A stretch of DNA of 64,000 nucleotides from VBAS01 sp964508655 (GCA_964508655.1 CAZDUO010000001.1:1-64000); one strand, 5' to 3'; shown: positions 16,203-26,022, numbered from the stretch's first letter. Numbers and translations are program-made. Notes: generated by a model from the letters alone, not told the origin.

Positions 16203-17159
16203 TCATCGTGGCCGCAGGTACACAAAAGTCTGAGTCCACTCCCGGCAATTGGGATCAAAAACACCTGGTACGGCGTAGCTATAACCCCATTTTGCATAAA
16301 AAGTTTTACTTGCAGGCTCATAGCGTGAATTGAATCCGGCTGCCATAGTATAAAAAGTAACTGCACCCGGTGCTGCATTTTGAACGGTAACAGCATTAGT
16401 GGAAGTGTTTACGGTGTATTCAGGCTCCTGGAGAAGAAAATACGATAAACCTCCGCCTAAAATTGAAGGTGTGCAATAAGCATTGGCTAGCGGCCAGAAA
16501 AGCTTTACTTTATTGGCACCGGTTGTACGCATTTCAATATCGGTAGTGCTGCCGGTATACGCCGTATTGAGTGTTGGATGATAGTTCGTCCATGTTAGCC
16601 TGTAAACTCCGTCCCATTGATTTTTGGCACTTATTTCAACACCTAACTGGAATTTGGAATCGCTGATTTGTGCATTGGGAGCTTCGGCTATCTGAAATCC
16701 CAACCCTACTCTTGTGGTCAGGGAGATGAGTGTGGAAGGATCCAGCATTATCTTTAAAAACTTTTTCCATTCGCCGGGCTGGAAGGTAACAGTCCAGTAC
16801 TGCCCATCAAAAGGGTTATCGGGATGATTGGTATAAAGATTTCTCGGCAGCTCATTTATTTCTCCGGAACTGGGGTCAGCTATTGCTGCGTTCTGGAGTT
16901 TTATTTTTACTACCTGTGCTTTATTTAACTCTGCTGCACTTTTAGCATCTCTTCTCACTTCGAGCACTTCCAGCGTGAGCACACCGGGATTCAGATCAAG
17001 GGCAATAGTTTTAAGAGGGTCAACTGCGGCATCTGGTAAATACACCAGCGTTTTTTCAACCGGCGTTACCGGCGGAAATGACTCTTCCCCTTTTTCGCAG
17101 GCAATCAGGAATAAAGCCACGCCGGAAAAAAAGAACAGTTGTTGTAAAACTTTTCTCAT
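16203..17159 (-). CDS. DUF1735-like surface lipoprotein of the Sus-like locus
   Basis: 318 aa with a lipoprotein signal (cleavage before Cys in FLIAC, residue 21). It has a beta-rich N-terminal domain of the DUF1735 type (LVYLPDAA start, then the LTTRVGLGFQIAEA region) and a C-terminal beta domain (VYRLTWTNYHPT, with WGYSYAVPG near the end). Proteins like this follow SusC/SusD genes and are exposed on the cell surface, binding or processing ligand; domain assignment here is by pattern. A terminator-like hairpin between susD and this gene suggests lower expression than the pair upstream. Confidence 0.7.
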   Translation of the reverse strand: MRKVLQQLFFFSGVALFLIACEKGEESFPPVTPVEKTLVYLPDAAVDPLKTIALDLNPGVLTLEVLEVRRDAKSAAELNKAQVVKIKLQNAAIADPSSGEINELPRNLYTNHPDNPFDGQYWTVTFQPGEWKKFLKIMLDPSTLISLTTRVGLGFQIAEAPNAQISDSKFQLGVEISAKNQWDGVYRLTWTNYHPTLNTAYTGSTTDIEMRTTGANKVKLFWPLANAYCTPSILGGGLSYFLLQEPEYTVNTSTNAVTVQNAAPGAVTFYTMAAGFNSRYEPASKTFYAKWGYSYAVPGVFDPNCREWTQTFVYLRPR

Positions 17160-17216
17160 AATGAATAGTTTTCAGTTAGATGGTGGGAATAAAGTTAAAC
17201 AAATATTGATTTAAAA

Positions 17217-17253
17217 AACAAAAGTGGGGTAAAATTACCCCACTTTTTTATAA
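17217..17253 (-). terminator. Terminator/attenuator hairpin between SusD-like and DUF1735-like genes
   Basis: An 11-bp perfect stem (AAAGTGGGGTA 17221-17231 with 17236-17246) and a 4-nt loop, with T runs on both strands. It is 22 nt past the SusD-like stop, so it probably stops part of the operon transcript. Confidence 0.75.
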
Positions 17254-17267
17254 CAGTTAGTGTTGGC

Positions 17268-18746
17268 TTATTGTTTATCCCACCATATTCTTGCAAACTG
17301 AGAATCGGCTTCACCACTTACTGTGTAGAGCTGGGCTACAGCCTGTGTATTGGCAGCATTTAAATCATATTGCGATTGTGCAATTGCCAAGCGGCGGGGA
17401 ATACCGGTAGTAGTGCCCGGAGCAGGAGTAAGTACGAGGTAATTGTTACCATTACCATTTGCCTCTCTCCAAACATTCCATGCTTCCTGGCCATTGGGGA
17501 AAGCCGCAATCCAGCGCTGACGGAAAATTTTTGACATGGCAGAGCCGGCAGCAAGATCCACATCCGTATCGGCCATATAATTATTGAAATTTGTGGCATT
17601 ATAAACGCCCCACTGACGCCAACCTTGCTCGATGCCATTACGATACATGGTAGCTGCATTTTCACTGGTCCAGCCCATTTGTGCAGCCTGTGCACGGGCC
17701 AGGTATACTTGTGATGCGGTTAAAATGTACATCGGCATTGTAGCAGTACGCATGGAGTTGCTGATGATTCTTGCCCAATCAGTATTGGCATTCGCCCAGT
17801 TTACAGCATCAGTACGGGTAAGGCCATAAGGAAATCCTTTTACAACACCCGGAGTACTGGATTCTGAACCATAGGCTAAAATCCTTTTATCTGCATTTGT
17901 ATTCATAAAATCTGACAGTGTCTGGCTAACTGCATAGTCACGCCGCTGCGTAATATTATAATAGGCATAGAAAGGATTGTTGAAATTGCCCCCGGGATAT
18001 GCCAGTTTTACATCCTCTGTGTAAGATGAAATCAGGCCGGCAGAACTTGCCAGTGCATCCAGTACTTCGGCTTTCCCTTTTGTGGCATCTATTTTTGCCA
18101 AACGAACACCCATCATTAAACGGATGGAATTGGCAAATTTCCTCCACATGCTTAGGTCGCCACCAAGCAGAATATCGCCCTGGAAAGAAGCGCCGCCATC
18201 AAACTGGGCAATAGCCTCTCTTAGTTCTTTAAACAGATCAGTATAGATTGACTGCTGTTCATCATAAGGAATAGTACCTACAGCTTTTAAAGCCTGCGAG
18301 TATGGTACATTGCCCCATGCATCTGTTACAATCAGGAACCACCAGGCTTTCAGAATTCTTGCAATGGCAACCTGGTTGGCATTAGACCCGTAAGGTAATG
18401 CTTTAGGTGCTGTTTCTGCGTCGCTGTTGAACTTGATTATATTCTGGCAGTCGTACAAAACACCGGAATAATAACCGCTGAAGTCAGCCTGCACCCTTGC
18501 ATAACGTGAAGCTTCGGTATACTGTGTTTCCGAATAGATCTGCGAATACAAACCAGGAGTAGCTGACCATACTTCACCGCCCATACTTGCCAGTACATTG
18601 GTAAAAAGGGCAGCCGTGATTGGTTCAGCCACAATGCCGGGGTTGAGGTTGGTATCACCAAACTCATTAATCTTCCGTACGCAGCCGGTGCCGGCAACCA
18701 GGTAACCGGTTAACAGTGCTAATGAAGTTATTTTTATGAGTTTCAT
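17268..18746 (-). CDS. SusD/RagB-family nutrient-binding lipoprotein
   Basis: 492 aa. Lipoprotein signal with Cys at residue 22 (VAGTGC). The chain has the helical TPR-like architecture of SusD-like proteins (SusD-like_2 type): NIIKFNSDAETAPKALPYGS, ARILKAWWFLIVTDAWGNVPY, MWRKFANSIRLMMGVRLAKI and FRQRWIAAFPNGQEAWNVWRE. It forms the lid on the SusC-like barrel and captures substrate at the surface. It lies 28 bp downstream of the SusC-like gene on the same strand. The substrate cannot be read from the sequence, and no glycoside hydrolase or peptidase is linked to the locus. Confidence 0.93.
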   Translation of the reverse strand: MKLIKITSLALLTGYLVAGTGCVRKINEFGDTNLNPGIVAEPITAALFTNVLASMGGEVWSATPGLYSQIYSETQYTEASRYARVQADFSGYYSGVLYDCQNIIKFNSDAETAPKALPYGSNANQVAIARILKAWWFLIVTDAWGNVPYSQALKAVGTIPYDEQQSIYTDLFKELREAIAQFDGGASFQGDILLGGDLSMWRKFANSIRLMMGVRLAKIDATKGKAEVLDALASSAGLISSYTEDVKLAYPGGNFNNPFYAYYNITQRRDYAVSQTLSDFMNTNADKRILAYGSESSTPGVVKGFPYGLTRTDAVNWANANTDWARIISNSMRTATMPMYILTASQVYLARAQAAQMGWTSENAATMYRNGIEQGWRQWGVYNATNFNNYMADTDVDLAAGSAMSKIFRQRWIAAFPNGQEAWNVWREANGNGNNYLVLTPAPGTTTGIPRRLAIAQSQYDLNAANTQAVAQLYTVSGEADSQFARIWWDKQ

Positions 18747-18774
18747 TTTATTTATTTTTTCAGTTTTTAATAAA

Positions 18775-21700
18775 TCAGAAAGTGAGTTTCAAGCTGGCGC
18801 CAACTGAACGTACTCCGGGCAATTGGCCATCTTCGCCGAATACTCCGGAAATTTCTGCCGGGTCAAAGTTTTTAGCATCCCTGTGAATAATCCACGGGTT
18901 GCGGGCAATTACAGAGAATGTGGCACCCTGAATGTATTTGCTGATGGTGCCGATTTTTTTAACCGGGATACGATAACCTAGACTGGCTTCCCTCACTTTC
19001 ACAAATGTGAGATCGTGAATGAAAGGTTCGGCAATACGCTGGAAATAGAACTGGTGGAAATAATCCTGTGCTTCAACATAAATATCTACAGGTGTTTTTT
19101 CATCCACTGAACTTACACCAACCACATGTACACCACCGCCATCGGCAACAGCATCACGAACATTCTTTCCCCTGTCATTGATGGCAGCTGTTTCATCCAG
19201 CAACCCTGAGAAATTGCCCCAGTTTTCTGACAGTGAGAAGAATTTGCCGCCAATCTGGTAGTCAATGCTGAAGTTTAAAACAAAATCCTTATAAGTGAGA
19301 GTATTAATCACACCGCCGGTGGTTCCGGGAACAACCGAACCCCATACCTTGCTGGCGTCTGCCACATACAACCCGGATGAAGGATTAATTACCATCAAAC
19401 CTTCTGAATTACGCTTGATTCCTCCACCCTTTAATTGTCCCCAGTCTTTACCTAATTCCTGGAAGGCACGGGCAAAGCGGGTGCCGAATGCCCCACCGGA
19501 CAGTAAGATGGATGTCTGGCCACTGAGAATTTCAAGCACCGGGTTTTTAATAATATATCCAAAGGTCTTTGTAATATCCCAGTTAAAGTTTTTGCTCTTC
19601 ACCGGAGTTGCATTTATCACCAACTCAACACCCTCTCTCTTGAAATGCATAATATTGTCATAAACAGAAGTAAAACCACTTACGCCGCTTACTGCCACAT
19701 CCAAAGGCTCCCCGTCGTTATCTTCATTATAATAAATGAAGTTGACACCCAGGCGACCCTTCAGGAACCGCAGATCAACACCTGCCTCATACGTTCTGAC
19801 AGTGCTTCCGGATACACCGGGTGCAACACCACCATTGGGTGTTGTCATCAGGAAATTTCCGCTCCACAAAAACTGTCCTGTGGAGTATCCGAAATTATTA
19901 CGGTAAGGAGTTAATGGTCTTGGCTTTTTACCCCAACTGCCAAACACTTTACCAAAAGTCAACCAGGGAAGGCTGCTCTTGGTAAACTCACTGAACACAA
20001 AGCTGAGGCCGACTGATGGAGAAAACAGGCTGGCATCACTTGTGGGTACGTTGGCCGAATACCAGTCGCTGCGAAACGCAAAAGTTACACTGGCATATTT
20101 GTTCCATTCCACATCGCCTGAAGCAAATAATGAATTTACTTTCTCATTTGACCGGAAATTGCCAATACTGGGCTGGCTCTTTGAATTATTGATGGCATAA
20201 TAGTCAGGTACATTCAAGCCGTTAACCGTTGACATCGAAACTGATTTTTGTTCTATATCCAGCACATTGGCGCCTCCTGTTACATTTACGGCCAGCTTAT
20301 TTCCGACAAATGAATTATTGTAATTGGCCAATGCCTCATAGTTATATTCACGATAATAGGTTTCGCCTGTGGCGTAGCGTGCCAGCCAACCGGACTGACC
20401 TGCACTTTTTTCCAGCGTTGAAGTCGTCTTGTTTTCAAAAAAAGTGGTAATCTGGTTTTTACGTACAGTGGCTTTGACGTTAAAATGATTATTCATTTTA
20501 TACTGGAAAAAGAAATCGCCAAAGAACCTGTCTCTTGCCTGTAAATTGTCCTGGTTTTGAAAATAAGAATAAAAGTTATACCAGTAGTTACCGATTATAT
20601 CCTCATATCCTGCAGCTCCATCAGGGTTGGTATAAAGGTTCCATGATGCCAGCGCCCCGAATGGTGACTTCAGGTCTTTTAGTTCCTTCATGATATTCAT
20701 ATCCAGGTTTCGGTGAAACCACTGGTTAAATGAACCTGAAGACTGGTTGGCATATCCATCATCAAATTCACCACGGATTCTTTGTGTTGAGTAGGTAGTA
20801 TTCACTCCCGTGGTGAAATGATTATTCAGATCAATAGACCCGGTCATAAACAGTGTATGACGAATGGAATTGGAGTTGGGTATAATGCCCTGGATATTCT
20901 GGTTGGTATAAGATATCCTGATATTGGAACCAGCGCCAGACTTTGAGAAGGAGGCATTGGTAGTAGTGGTAACCCCTGTATTGTAGAAATCCCTTGCATT
21001 GTCAGGTTGAGGCAGCAGTGAGGCTGTCTTAAAGGAATATTTTGTACCCGGAAACCAGGCATACCAGGGAATATATTCCTGGCCGGTCATGCGGGGACCC
21101 CAGCTGGCGTCATCCGTATAATCGTGGAAATATTTTCCATTCAATGCCTGCCATTCTGCGGGCTGGCCTGGTTGCCAGTTGTATTGCATCAGTTGATCAG
21201 CAGCGCCACCCCCATACAGGTTTTGATATTTAGGTAAAATATAAACCATGTCAGCCGAAACGCTTTGGGTTATTTCAGCGCCTATTCCCTGCCGGGAACC
21301 TCTTTTTTTACTGTTGATTACTATGGCGCCTCCTGTTGCTCTTTCGCCAAAGAGTGCAGTAGCATTAGCGCCTTTCAGTACAGTTACATCTTCAACATCA
21401 TCGGGATTAATATCAAACGAATTCACAATAGTACCATCCACAACAAAAATGGGCCGTACATCAGTCAATGATAACCCGCCCCGGATGCGAAGCGCATCTG
21501 AGGAATTTAATTTAGCATTTGACTGGGACAATGTTTGAACACCGGCAATCTTACCCGCTAATGCCTCCACCACGTTTGTCTGTGGAATAATGTTCAGCTG
21601 GTCGCTTTTTACAACCTGCGAACTATAGGGCGTAATCCTTTGTGATTTTTTAATGCCAAATGCGGTTGTTACCACCACCTCGGTCAGGTTGCTGCCTGCA

Positions 21701-21990
21701 GCTGCGGTCAGGCTGATACTTACATTATCAGAAGCACCCACGCTGACTTCCTTATCCTCGAATCCAACTGAACTGATTATTAAAACTGCGCCGGAGGCCA
21801 CCCCCTTCAGGGTAAATCTTCCATCGGCATCTGCAGTCACACCGGTTTTGGTGCCTTTAATAGTAACAGAGGCAAATGGTATCGGTTTCCCATTCGCGTC
21901 TGCCACTACGCCGGAGATAGTCCGGGTCTGGGCGAATACCAGCAATGAGCACAGTATCGCCGTCACAAACAGTGATGCAAATTTTCTCAT
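18775..21990 (-). CDS. SusC/RagA-family TonB-linked outer-membrane protein
   Basis: 1071 aa from ATG 21990. A signal peptide (MRKFASLFVTAILCSLLVFAQ) is followed by a carboxypeptidase-regulatory-like domain (about 23-105: ISGVVADANGKPIPFASVTI), a TonB plug (about 110-235, including RIRGGLSLTDVRPIFVVDG and VTVLKGANATALFGERATGG), and a 22-strand-type beta-barrel to the C-terminal Phe (ASLKLTF). The chosen start puts the signal peptide at the N-terminus; an upstream in-frame ATG (22050) would add 20 unlikely residues. It imports a ligand captured by the SusD-like partner using TonB energy. No ECF sigma/anti-sigma pair or hybrid sensor is adjacent. Confidence 0.94.
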   Translation of the reverse strand: MRKFASLFVTAILCSLLVFAQTRTISGVVADANGKPIPFASVTIKGTKTGVTADADGRFTLKGVASGAVLIISSVGFEDKEVSVGASDNVSISLTAAAGSNLTEVVVTTAFGIKKSQRITPYSSQVVKSDQLNIIPQTNVVEALAGKIAGVQTLSQSNAKLNSSDALRIRGGLSLTDVRPIFVVDGTIVNSFDINPDDVEDVTVLKGANATALFGERATGGAIVINSKKRGSRQGIGAEITQSVSADMVYILPKYQNLYGGGAADQLMQYNWQPGQPAEWQALNGKYFHDYTDDASWGPRMTGQEYIPWYAWFPGTKYSFKTASLLPQPDNARDFYNTGVTTTTNASFSKSGAGSNIRISYTNQNIQGIIPNSNSIRHTLFMTGSIDLNNHFTTGVNTTYSTQRIRGEFDDGYANQSSGSFNQWFHRNLDMNIMKELKDLKSPFGALASWNLYTNPDGAAGYEDIIGNYWYNFYSYFQNQDNLQARDRFFGDFFFQYKMNNHFNVKATVRKNQITTFFENKTTSTLEKSAGQSGWLARYATGETYYREYNYEALANYNNSFVGNKLAVNVTGGANVLDIEQKSVSMSTVNGLNVPDYYAINNSKSQPSIGNFRSNEKVNSLFASGDVEWNKYASVTFAFRSDWYSANVPTSDASLFSPSVGLSFVFSEFTKSSLPWLTFGKVFGSWGKKPRPLTPYRNNFGYSTGQFLWSGNFLMTTPNGGVAPGVSGSTVRTYEAGVDLRFLKGRLGVNFIYYNEDNDGEPLDVAVSGVSGFTSVYDNIMHFKREGVELVINATPVKSKNFNWDITKTFGYIIKNPVLEILSGQTSILLSGGAFGTRFARAFQELGKDWGQLKGGGIKRNSEGLMVINPSSGLYVADASKVWGSVVPGTTGGVINTLTYKDFVLNFSIDYQIGGKFFSLSENWGNFSGLLDETAAINDRGKNVRDAVADGGGVHVVGVSSVDEKTPVDIYVEAQDYFHQFYFQRIAEPFIHDLTFVKVREASLGYRIPVKKIGTISKYIQGATFSVIARNPWIIHRDAKNFDPAEISGVFGEDGQLPGVRSVGASLKLTF

Positions 21991-22156
21991 GTGGAGATTA
22001 ATTTTGATTAAATAAATGCGTGATTTAGAGTCCTTAATACCTGTTTTCATGAGTAAGAATCATTAAAAAAGACAACACTTTTTAAAAAAAAGCTGCCGCA
22101 AGGTAAACAAATTTTTAACAAACAGTCATTAAAATAGCCCACCTGTGTGATTAACT

Positions 22157-24214
22157 CTATAATTGAATCCGGAGCAAGCAACGTATTTCAGATTTATGAG
22201 TGCCTTCAATTTCATCTAAACCCGAGCCGATGCCCTGTCGGCCCCGGTAAACAGTCTGCGACCATTTAATCCAGAAGTTTACCGAAGCTGTCAGCCTGTA
22301 GTTTATATTAAAATAATACCTGTAACCTTTGTAAAAGAACGCCGGGATGGAGTAATAATACAGTACATCATTTTCATAGGCATAAATGCGGGAGTTATAG
22401 GCATCGGTCTCAAAATACTGAAGCCGCAGATTGCAGCCATAGTTTTTCAGCATCGGGTTGTAAAGTATGTCGAAAAAAGTCAGGAAACCTCTTTCGCTAT
22501 TCGCACCTCTCTTATCATACCACATCAGCTCTGTACGGGTTCGCATTACGAGGTCAGGATTGAGCCTGATGTTGAGTTGTGTGCGCCAGTTTTGCCGGGG
22601 CAGGTAAACAAGCTCATTGGTAACAGATGTATTATCCGGCAGGTTGGCCTGTTTTGTTTCGCTGCGGTAGCGGGTATAAAGTTCCAGTTGCCTGTTTGGG
22701 GTATAGGTTATTTGTGCAAAAAAATCTTTTCCGCGGCTGGGCGCATCCACCAGGTATTTAAGCCAGGGAAATTTAAAAATATCCATATAGGCATCCAGCC
22801 GCCACGCTGCTGCCGGCCGGATGCTGATGCCGGTAAAAATTCCATTTTCATTGGTGGGATATGTGTTTTCGGTAAATGCATTCCCGTTGATGGATTGAAA
22901 AGCGGGACTGATGTTTCTGTAAAAAACTGACAAATCAACCCGCGGATCCACACTCAGCAAAGCACCGTTTACAAAAGCCTTGTTGAAATTTTTATCCGTT
23001 GCCGCTTCGCCAAACAGGTGAAAGTTGCGGTAAGTGTAACTGTAATCAATACTGAAATTGCTGTTATTTTTTCCGCTGATGGCATACAGGTTATAGGGCT
23101 CCGGTCTTTTATGCACAGGAGCTGAAAAATTAAAATGGATAACATTGACACCAACATGCCAGCCAGCACCTTTATATTTTAAGTTTCCGCCAAAAGCTAT
23201 TTGCCTTAGTTTATTGCGGTCGGCAATTTCATTTGCTGTCCGGTGATAACCCGAATTGAGAAAAGAAGAAATAAATTCTTCATTGCTCACCGTGTCTGCC
23301 ACAAAATTGGCGCTGAGTTTTCTGTAAGATACAAATGCAGTGGCCTCTATCTTTCCCTGCTGAACCGTGATGCCGGCGCCGCGGTGAAAATTAAATTCAC
23401 CGGCTGAGTTGTAGGGCCGCAGTACCGGCGACTGCCGTTTTAGCCCCAGCACATCCACACTTTTTCTGAACGCAAGGCTTTGCCACTGAATCAAACCCTG
23501 GCCCATGTTTACAGTGAAGTCGCCAAGCGCCAGCGACTGCACCACACCCATCTTTCTTGCAAAAAAATGAAAGGAGTAAAAATCAAACCCCTTGTTCTGT
23601 GCTCCTTTAAAAAACTGCTCGCCGGCATCCTTATCGCCTACCAGGCCGTATTGCAACAGGTTTTTGTACTGGTAGCGGTAACGAAAAAAAATCCGTTGTG
23701 GGCTGCCAAGGTATTTTGTACCCGGGGTTGAGTTATCAAACCCTCTTGATTTTTCCAGCACCTGTGAATAACGCAGCAGCAGCGAGTGTTCGCCGCCACG
23801 CAAGCGGCTTTTGAAAAGTTCACCAATAACCAGCGATTCCGATACAGTAACAAAAGGTAAAAGTTTTTTAATAGTGGCAACATCCCACGATGGGATTGCC
23901 TGCAGCTCGTACATGCTGATAAACTTTCCAAACAGTTTTCTGTACGAAAGAAAATTGGCAACCTGCAATCCGGAAAGAATTTTCAGCTCTTTCAAATCGT
24001 TTTCATCCGCCGTATTCAGGTTCAGAGGGCTTTTTCTTAAATGTTCCAGCTGTTGCAGGTAGCTGTCATCTTCCGTTTCGCTTTGGTCGGCATCGGTCAG
24101 GTTTTCCAGTTGTTGCTCGGTGGTGGAGGCAGGCACTTCCTGGGCAGAGCCGATGAGGGATGTCATGATAGCTATAGGGAGGGTAATGAATAATATGAGA
24201 AAAAACTTTTTCAT
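22157..24214 (-). CDS. Outer-membrane barrel protein with N-terminal ComEA-like helix-hairpin-helix domain
   Basis: 685 aa. A signal peptide (about residues 1-24) and an acidic linker are followed by a helix-hairpin-helix region (about 60-123: LNLNTADENDLKELKILSG, FLSYRKLFGKFISMYELQAI) like that of ComEA. The remaining 550 residues are amphipathic beta-strands typical of an outer-membrane barrel (for example FFRYRYQYKNLLQYGLV), ending in RCLLRIQL. ComEA binds DNA in competence, but the equivalent glycines are only partly kept here, and DNA binding is not established for this class. It starts 1 nt after the stop of the next barrel gene, so the two are co-transcribed. Confidence 0.8.
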   Translation of the reverse strand: MKKFFLILFITLPIAIMTSLIGSAQEVPASTTEQQLENLTDADQSETEDDSYLQQLEHLRKSPLNLNTADENDLKELKILSGLQVANFLSYRKLFGKFISMYELQAIPSWDVATIKKLLPFVTVSESLVIGELFKSRLRGGEHSLLLRYSQVLEKSRGFDNSTPGTKYLGSPQRIFFRYRYQYKNLLQYGLVGDKDAGEQFFKGAQNKGFDFYSFHFFARKMGVVQSLALGDFTVNMGQGLIQWQSLAFRKSVDVLGLKRQSPVLRPYNSAGEFNFHRGAGITVQQGKIEATAFVSYRKLSANFVADTVSNEEFISSFLNSGYHRTANEIADRNKLRQIAFGGNLKYKGAGWHVGVNVIHFNFSAPVHKRPEPYNLYAISGKNNSNFSIDYSYTYRNFHLFGEAATDKNFNKAFVNGALLSVDPRVDLSVFYRNISPAFQSINGNAFTENTYPTNENGIFTGISIRPAAAWRLDAYMDIFKFPWLKYLVDAPSRGKDFFAQITYTPNRQLELYTRYRSETKQANLPDNTSVTNELVYLPRQNWRTQLNIRLNPDLVMRTRTELMWYDKRGANSERGFLTFFDILYNPMLKNYGCNLRLQYFETDAYNSRIYAYENDVLYYYSIPAFFYKGYRYYFNINYRLTASVNFWIKWSQTVYRGRQGIGSGLDEIEGTHKSEIRCLLRIQL

Positions 24215-24215
24215 T

Positions 24216-25049
24216 TTATTTTTCCCCTTTAGGGGCCAGGGGTAAATTATACAATAGCAGCAGCCCCGGCGTTACACCCAGCTGCGGATGATAACTCGCT
24301 GTCACATCGAGCCGGAAATTTTTCAGGTAAAGACCCACGCCGGCATAAAGCATGGAAGTATGGGTGGCTATGCCGCCTCTTGCCATCAGTTGGGGTAAAA
24401 ATTTATACTGCATGCCGGCATTTATATTCACGGATTGGTTTTCTTCTTTTTCAATTTCTGCGCTTACAAAAAATTTTTCCGAAGCCTCATATCCAAAACC
24501 GAAGCTGTAAACTGAAGCCAGTTTTTCATCGGTATTTTTACCAAACTTTCCACCTACGGGGTTGTATGCATGCACGCCTGCATGAAGCCGGTCGGTGAGA
24601 TGCAGCACAGTACCTATTTCAAAATTGACAGCAGAAGCATTGCCATAACTGCTGATGCGGATGCCGTTGTAATTGAACTGCACTCCCACATCCACTTTCT
24701 GCCCCAGCTTTCTTGCATAAGCAAGCCCTATTTGCGTTTCATTGTAATCACTGAAGCCGTAATAACCGGCTTTTAACCCAAAATTTCCCGAGCCGGTGGG
24801 CACAGCCACTGCCAACTGGTACAGGCTTAACTCCTCCAGAAGAAATCTTCTTTCGCCATATACGCCGGCCGAAGCATTTTTTATTTGTGCAAGCGTTGCC
24901 TGGTTGTTGGTAAAAGAAAAAATATCGGCATGAGTGAGGCTGTAAGCGCCAAGACCGGTATATAACGCTGCAACAGGACGACGAACTGTTTGTCCATTTA
25001 TTACTAAATGAAAGAAGGCAAATGAAAGGATAAGGAAAGTTTTGGTCAA
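24216..25049 (-). CDS. PorV/PorQ-like outer-membrane beta-barrel protein
   Basis: 277 aa. Signal peptide about residues 1-19 (ending INGQ), then regular alternating beta-strands and glycine turns (YTGLGAYSLTHADIFSFTNNQATLAQIKNASAGVYGE) as in PorV/PorQ/UPF0164 type barrels. Exact family uncertain. It pairs with the helix-hairpin-helix barrel gene (1-nt gap), so the two probably work together at the outer membrane. Its last residues (LAPKGEK) are encoded by a copy of the CCCC-TAAA-GGGG palindrome, implying that the original end was replaced or extended. Confidence 0.7.
   Translation of the reverse strand: MTKTFLILSFAFFHLVINGQTVRRPVAALYTGLGAYSLTHADIFSFTNNQATLAQIKNASAGVYGERRFLLEELSLYQLAVAVPTGSGNFGLKAGYYGFSDYNETQIGLAYARKLGQKVDVGVQFNYNGIRISSYGNASAVNFEIGTVLHLTDRLHAGVHAYNPVGGKFGKNTDEKLASVYSFGFGYEASEKFFVSAEIEKEENQSVNINAGMQYKFLPQLMARGGIATHTSMLYAGVGLYLKNFRLDVTASYHPQLGVTPGLLLLYNLPLAPKGEK
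24224..24242 (-). repeat. G/C palindrome copy 1 (inside a gene's 3' end)
   Basis: CCCCTTTAGGGG followed by CCAGGGG on the plus strand; the repeat orientation matches the minus-strand gene, whose last codons it encodes. It is one of six clear copies of the repeat with core CCCC(C)-TAAA-GGGG(G). Confidence 0.75.
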
Positions 25050-25110
25050 GCAGGTAATTTTTGTGTAAGATAAAATTTGAATGGTTGCTTACAAAATATT
25101 CAAAGGTCGT

Positions 25111-25142
25111 TTTGGGATGCATAGTGTCCAAGGCTACCTTTG
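25111..25142 (+). promoter_or_regulatory. Bacteroidota promoter for folD
   Basis: TTTG (25111-25114), a 20-nt spacer, and an exact -7 box TACCTTTG (25135-25142). The folD ATG is 4 nt later, predicting a leaderless mRNA. This is the best promoter match in the window and also decides the folD start. Confidence 0.7.
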
Positions 25143-25146
25143 CGCC

Positions 25147-26022
25147 ATGCAAATTTTAGATGGTAAAAAAGTATCGCAGGCAATAAAAGACCAGCTCAAA
25201 ATAGACGTGGCCCAACTGGCCGCAGAAGGAAAAAAGATTCCGCACCTTGCAGCTATTTTAGTAGGTACTGACGGCGCAAGCGAAACATACGTGGCTTCCA
25301 AAGTAAAAGCATGTGAAGAAGCAGGGTTTAAATCAACTCACATCAGGTTTGATGCAGCTATTGGCGAAATCAAACTGCTGAACAAAATCCGCGACCTGAA
25401 CAATGACCCCGATGTGGATGGCATACTGGTGCAGCTTCCGCTGCCCAAACATATTTCAGATGAAGAAGTGATCAATACAATTGACCCCGACAAGGATGTT
25501 GATGGATTTCATCCCGTCAGTGTCGGCCGCATGGTACAGGGCCAGCCTACTTTTATTCCCGCCACACCGCATGGCATACTGCTTATGCTGGAGCATTATA
25601 AAATTGATACCACCGGCATGCATGCAGTGGTCATCGGCCGCAGCAATATAGTGGGCAGGCCGATGAGCATTTTGCTGAGTGAAAATAAAAACCCCGGTAA
25701 TTGTACCGTTACTGTCTGTCATTCCAAAACAAAAAATATTGCTGAATTCTGCCGCAGTGCCGATTTACTTGTGGCTGCAATGGGCCGTCCCGGTTTTGTA
25801 ACTGCCGATATGGTAAAAGAAGGTGCTATTGTGATTGACGTAGGCATCACCCGTGTGGAAGATGCCACAAAGAAAAGCGGCTACAGGCTGAGAGGTGATG
25901 TGGATTATGAAAATGTGGCGCCGAAATGTTCCTGGATTACTCCCGTACCCGGCGGTGTAGGCCCGATGACGATTGCTGCACTGCTGAAAAATACTTTCCG
26001 GTCGTGCATGATGAAAAACTAG
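25147..26022 (+). CDS. folD: Bifunctional methylene-tetrahydrofolate dehydrogenase / methenyl-tetrahydrofolate cyclohydrolase
   Basis: 291 aa. It interconverts 5,10-methylene-, methenyl- and 10-formyl-tetrahydrofolate with NADP(H). Motifs: the Tyr-x-x-x-Lys pair in TYVASKVKACEEAG, VDGILVQLPLP with DPDKDVDGF, the dinucleotide site VVIGRSNIVGRPM, and the C-terminal PVPGGVGPMTIAALL. The start at 25147 follows a strong promoter by 4 nt; upstream ATGs in frame (25081, 25117) precede or overlap that promoter. A G/C palindrome repeat follows the stop immediately. Confidence 0.97.
   Translation: MQILDGKKVSQAIKDQLKIDVAQLAAEGKKIPHLAAILVGTDGASETYVASKVKACEEAGFKSTHIRFDAAIGEIKLLNKIRDLNNDPDVDGILVQLPLPKHISDEEVINTIDPDKDVDGFHPVSVGRMVQGQPTFIPATPHGILLMLEHYKIDTTGMHAVVIGRSNIVGRPMSILLSENKNPGNCTVTVCHSKTKNIAEFCRSADLLVAAMGRPGFVTADMVKEGAIVIDVGITRVEDATKKSGYRLRGDVDYENVAPKCSWITPVPGGVGPMTIAALLKNTFRSCMMKN

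Noticed and set aside
16203..22050. Polysaccharide utilisation locus
   Set aside because: SusC/SusD present, but no glycoside hydrolase, lyase or regulator is linked; the substrate is left open.
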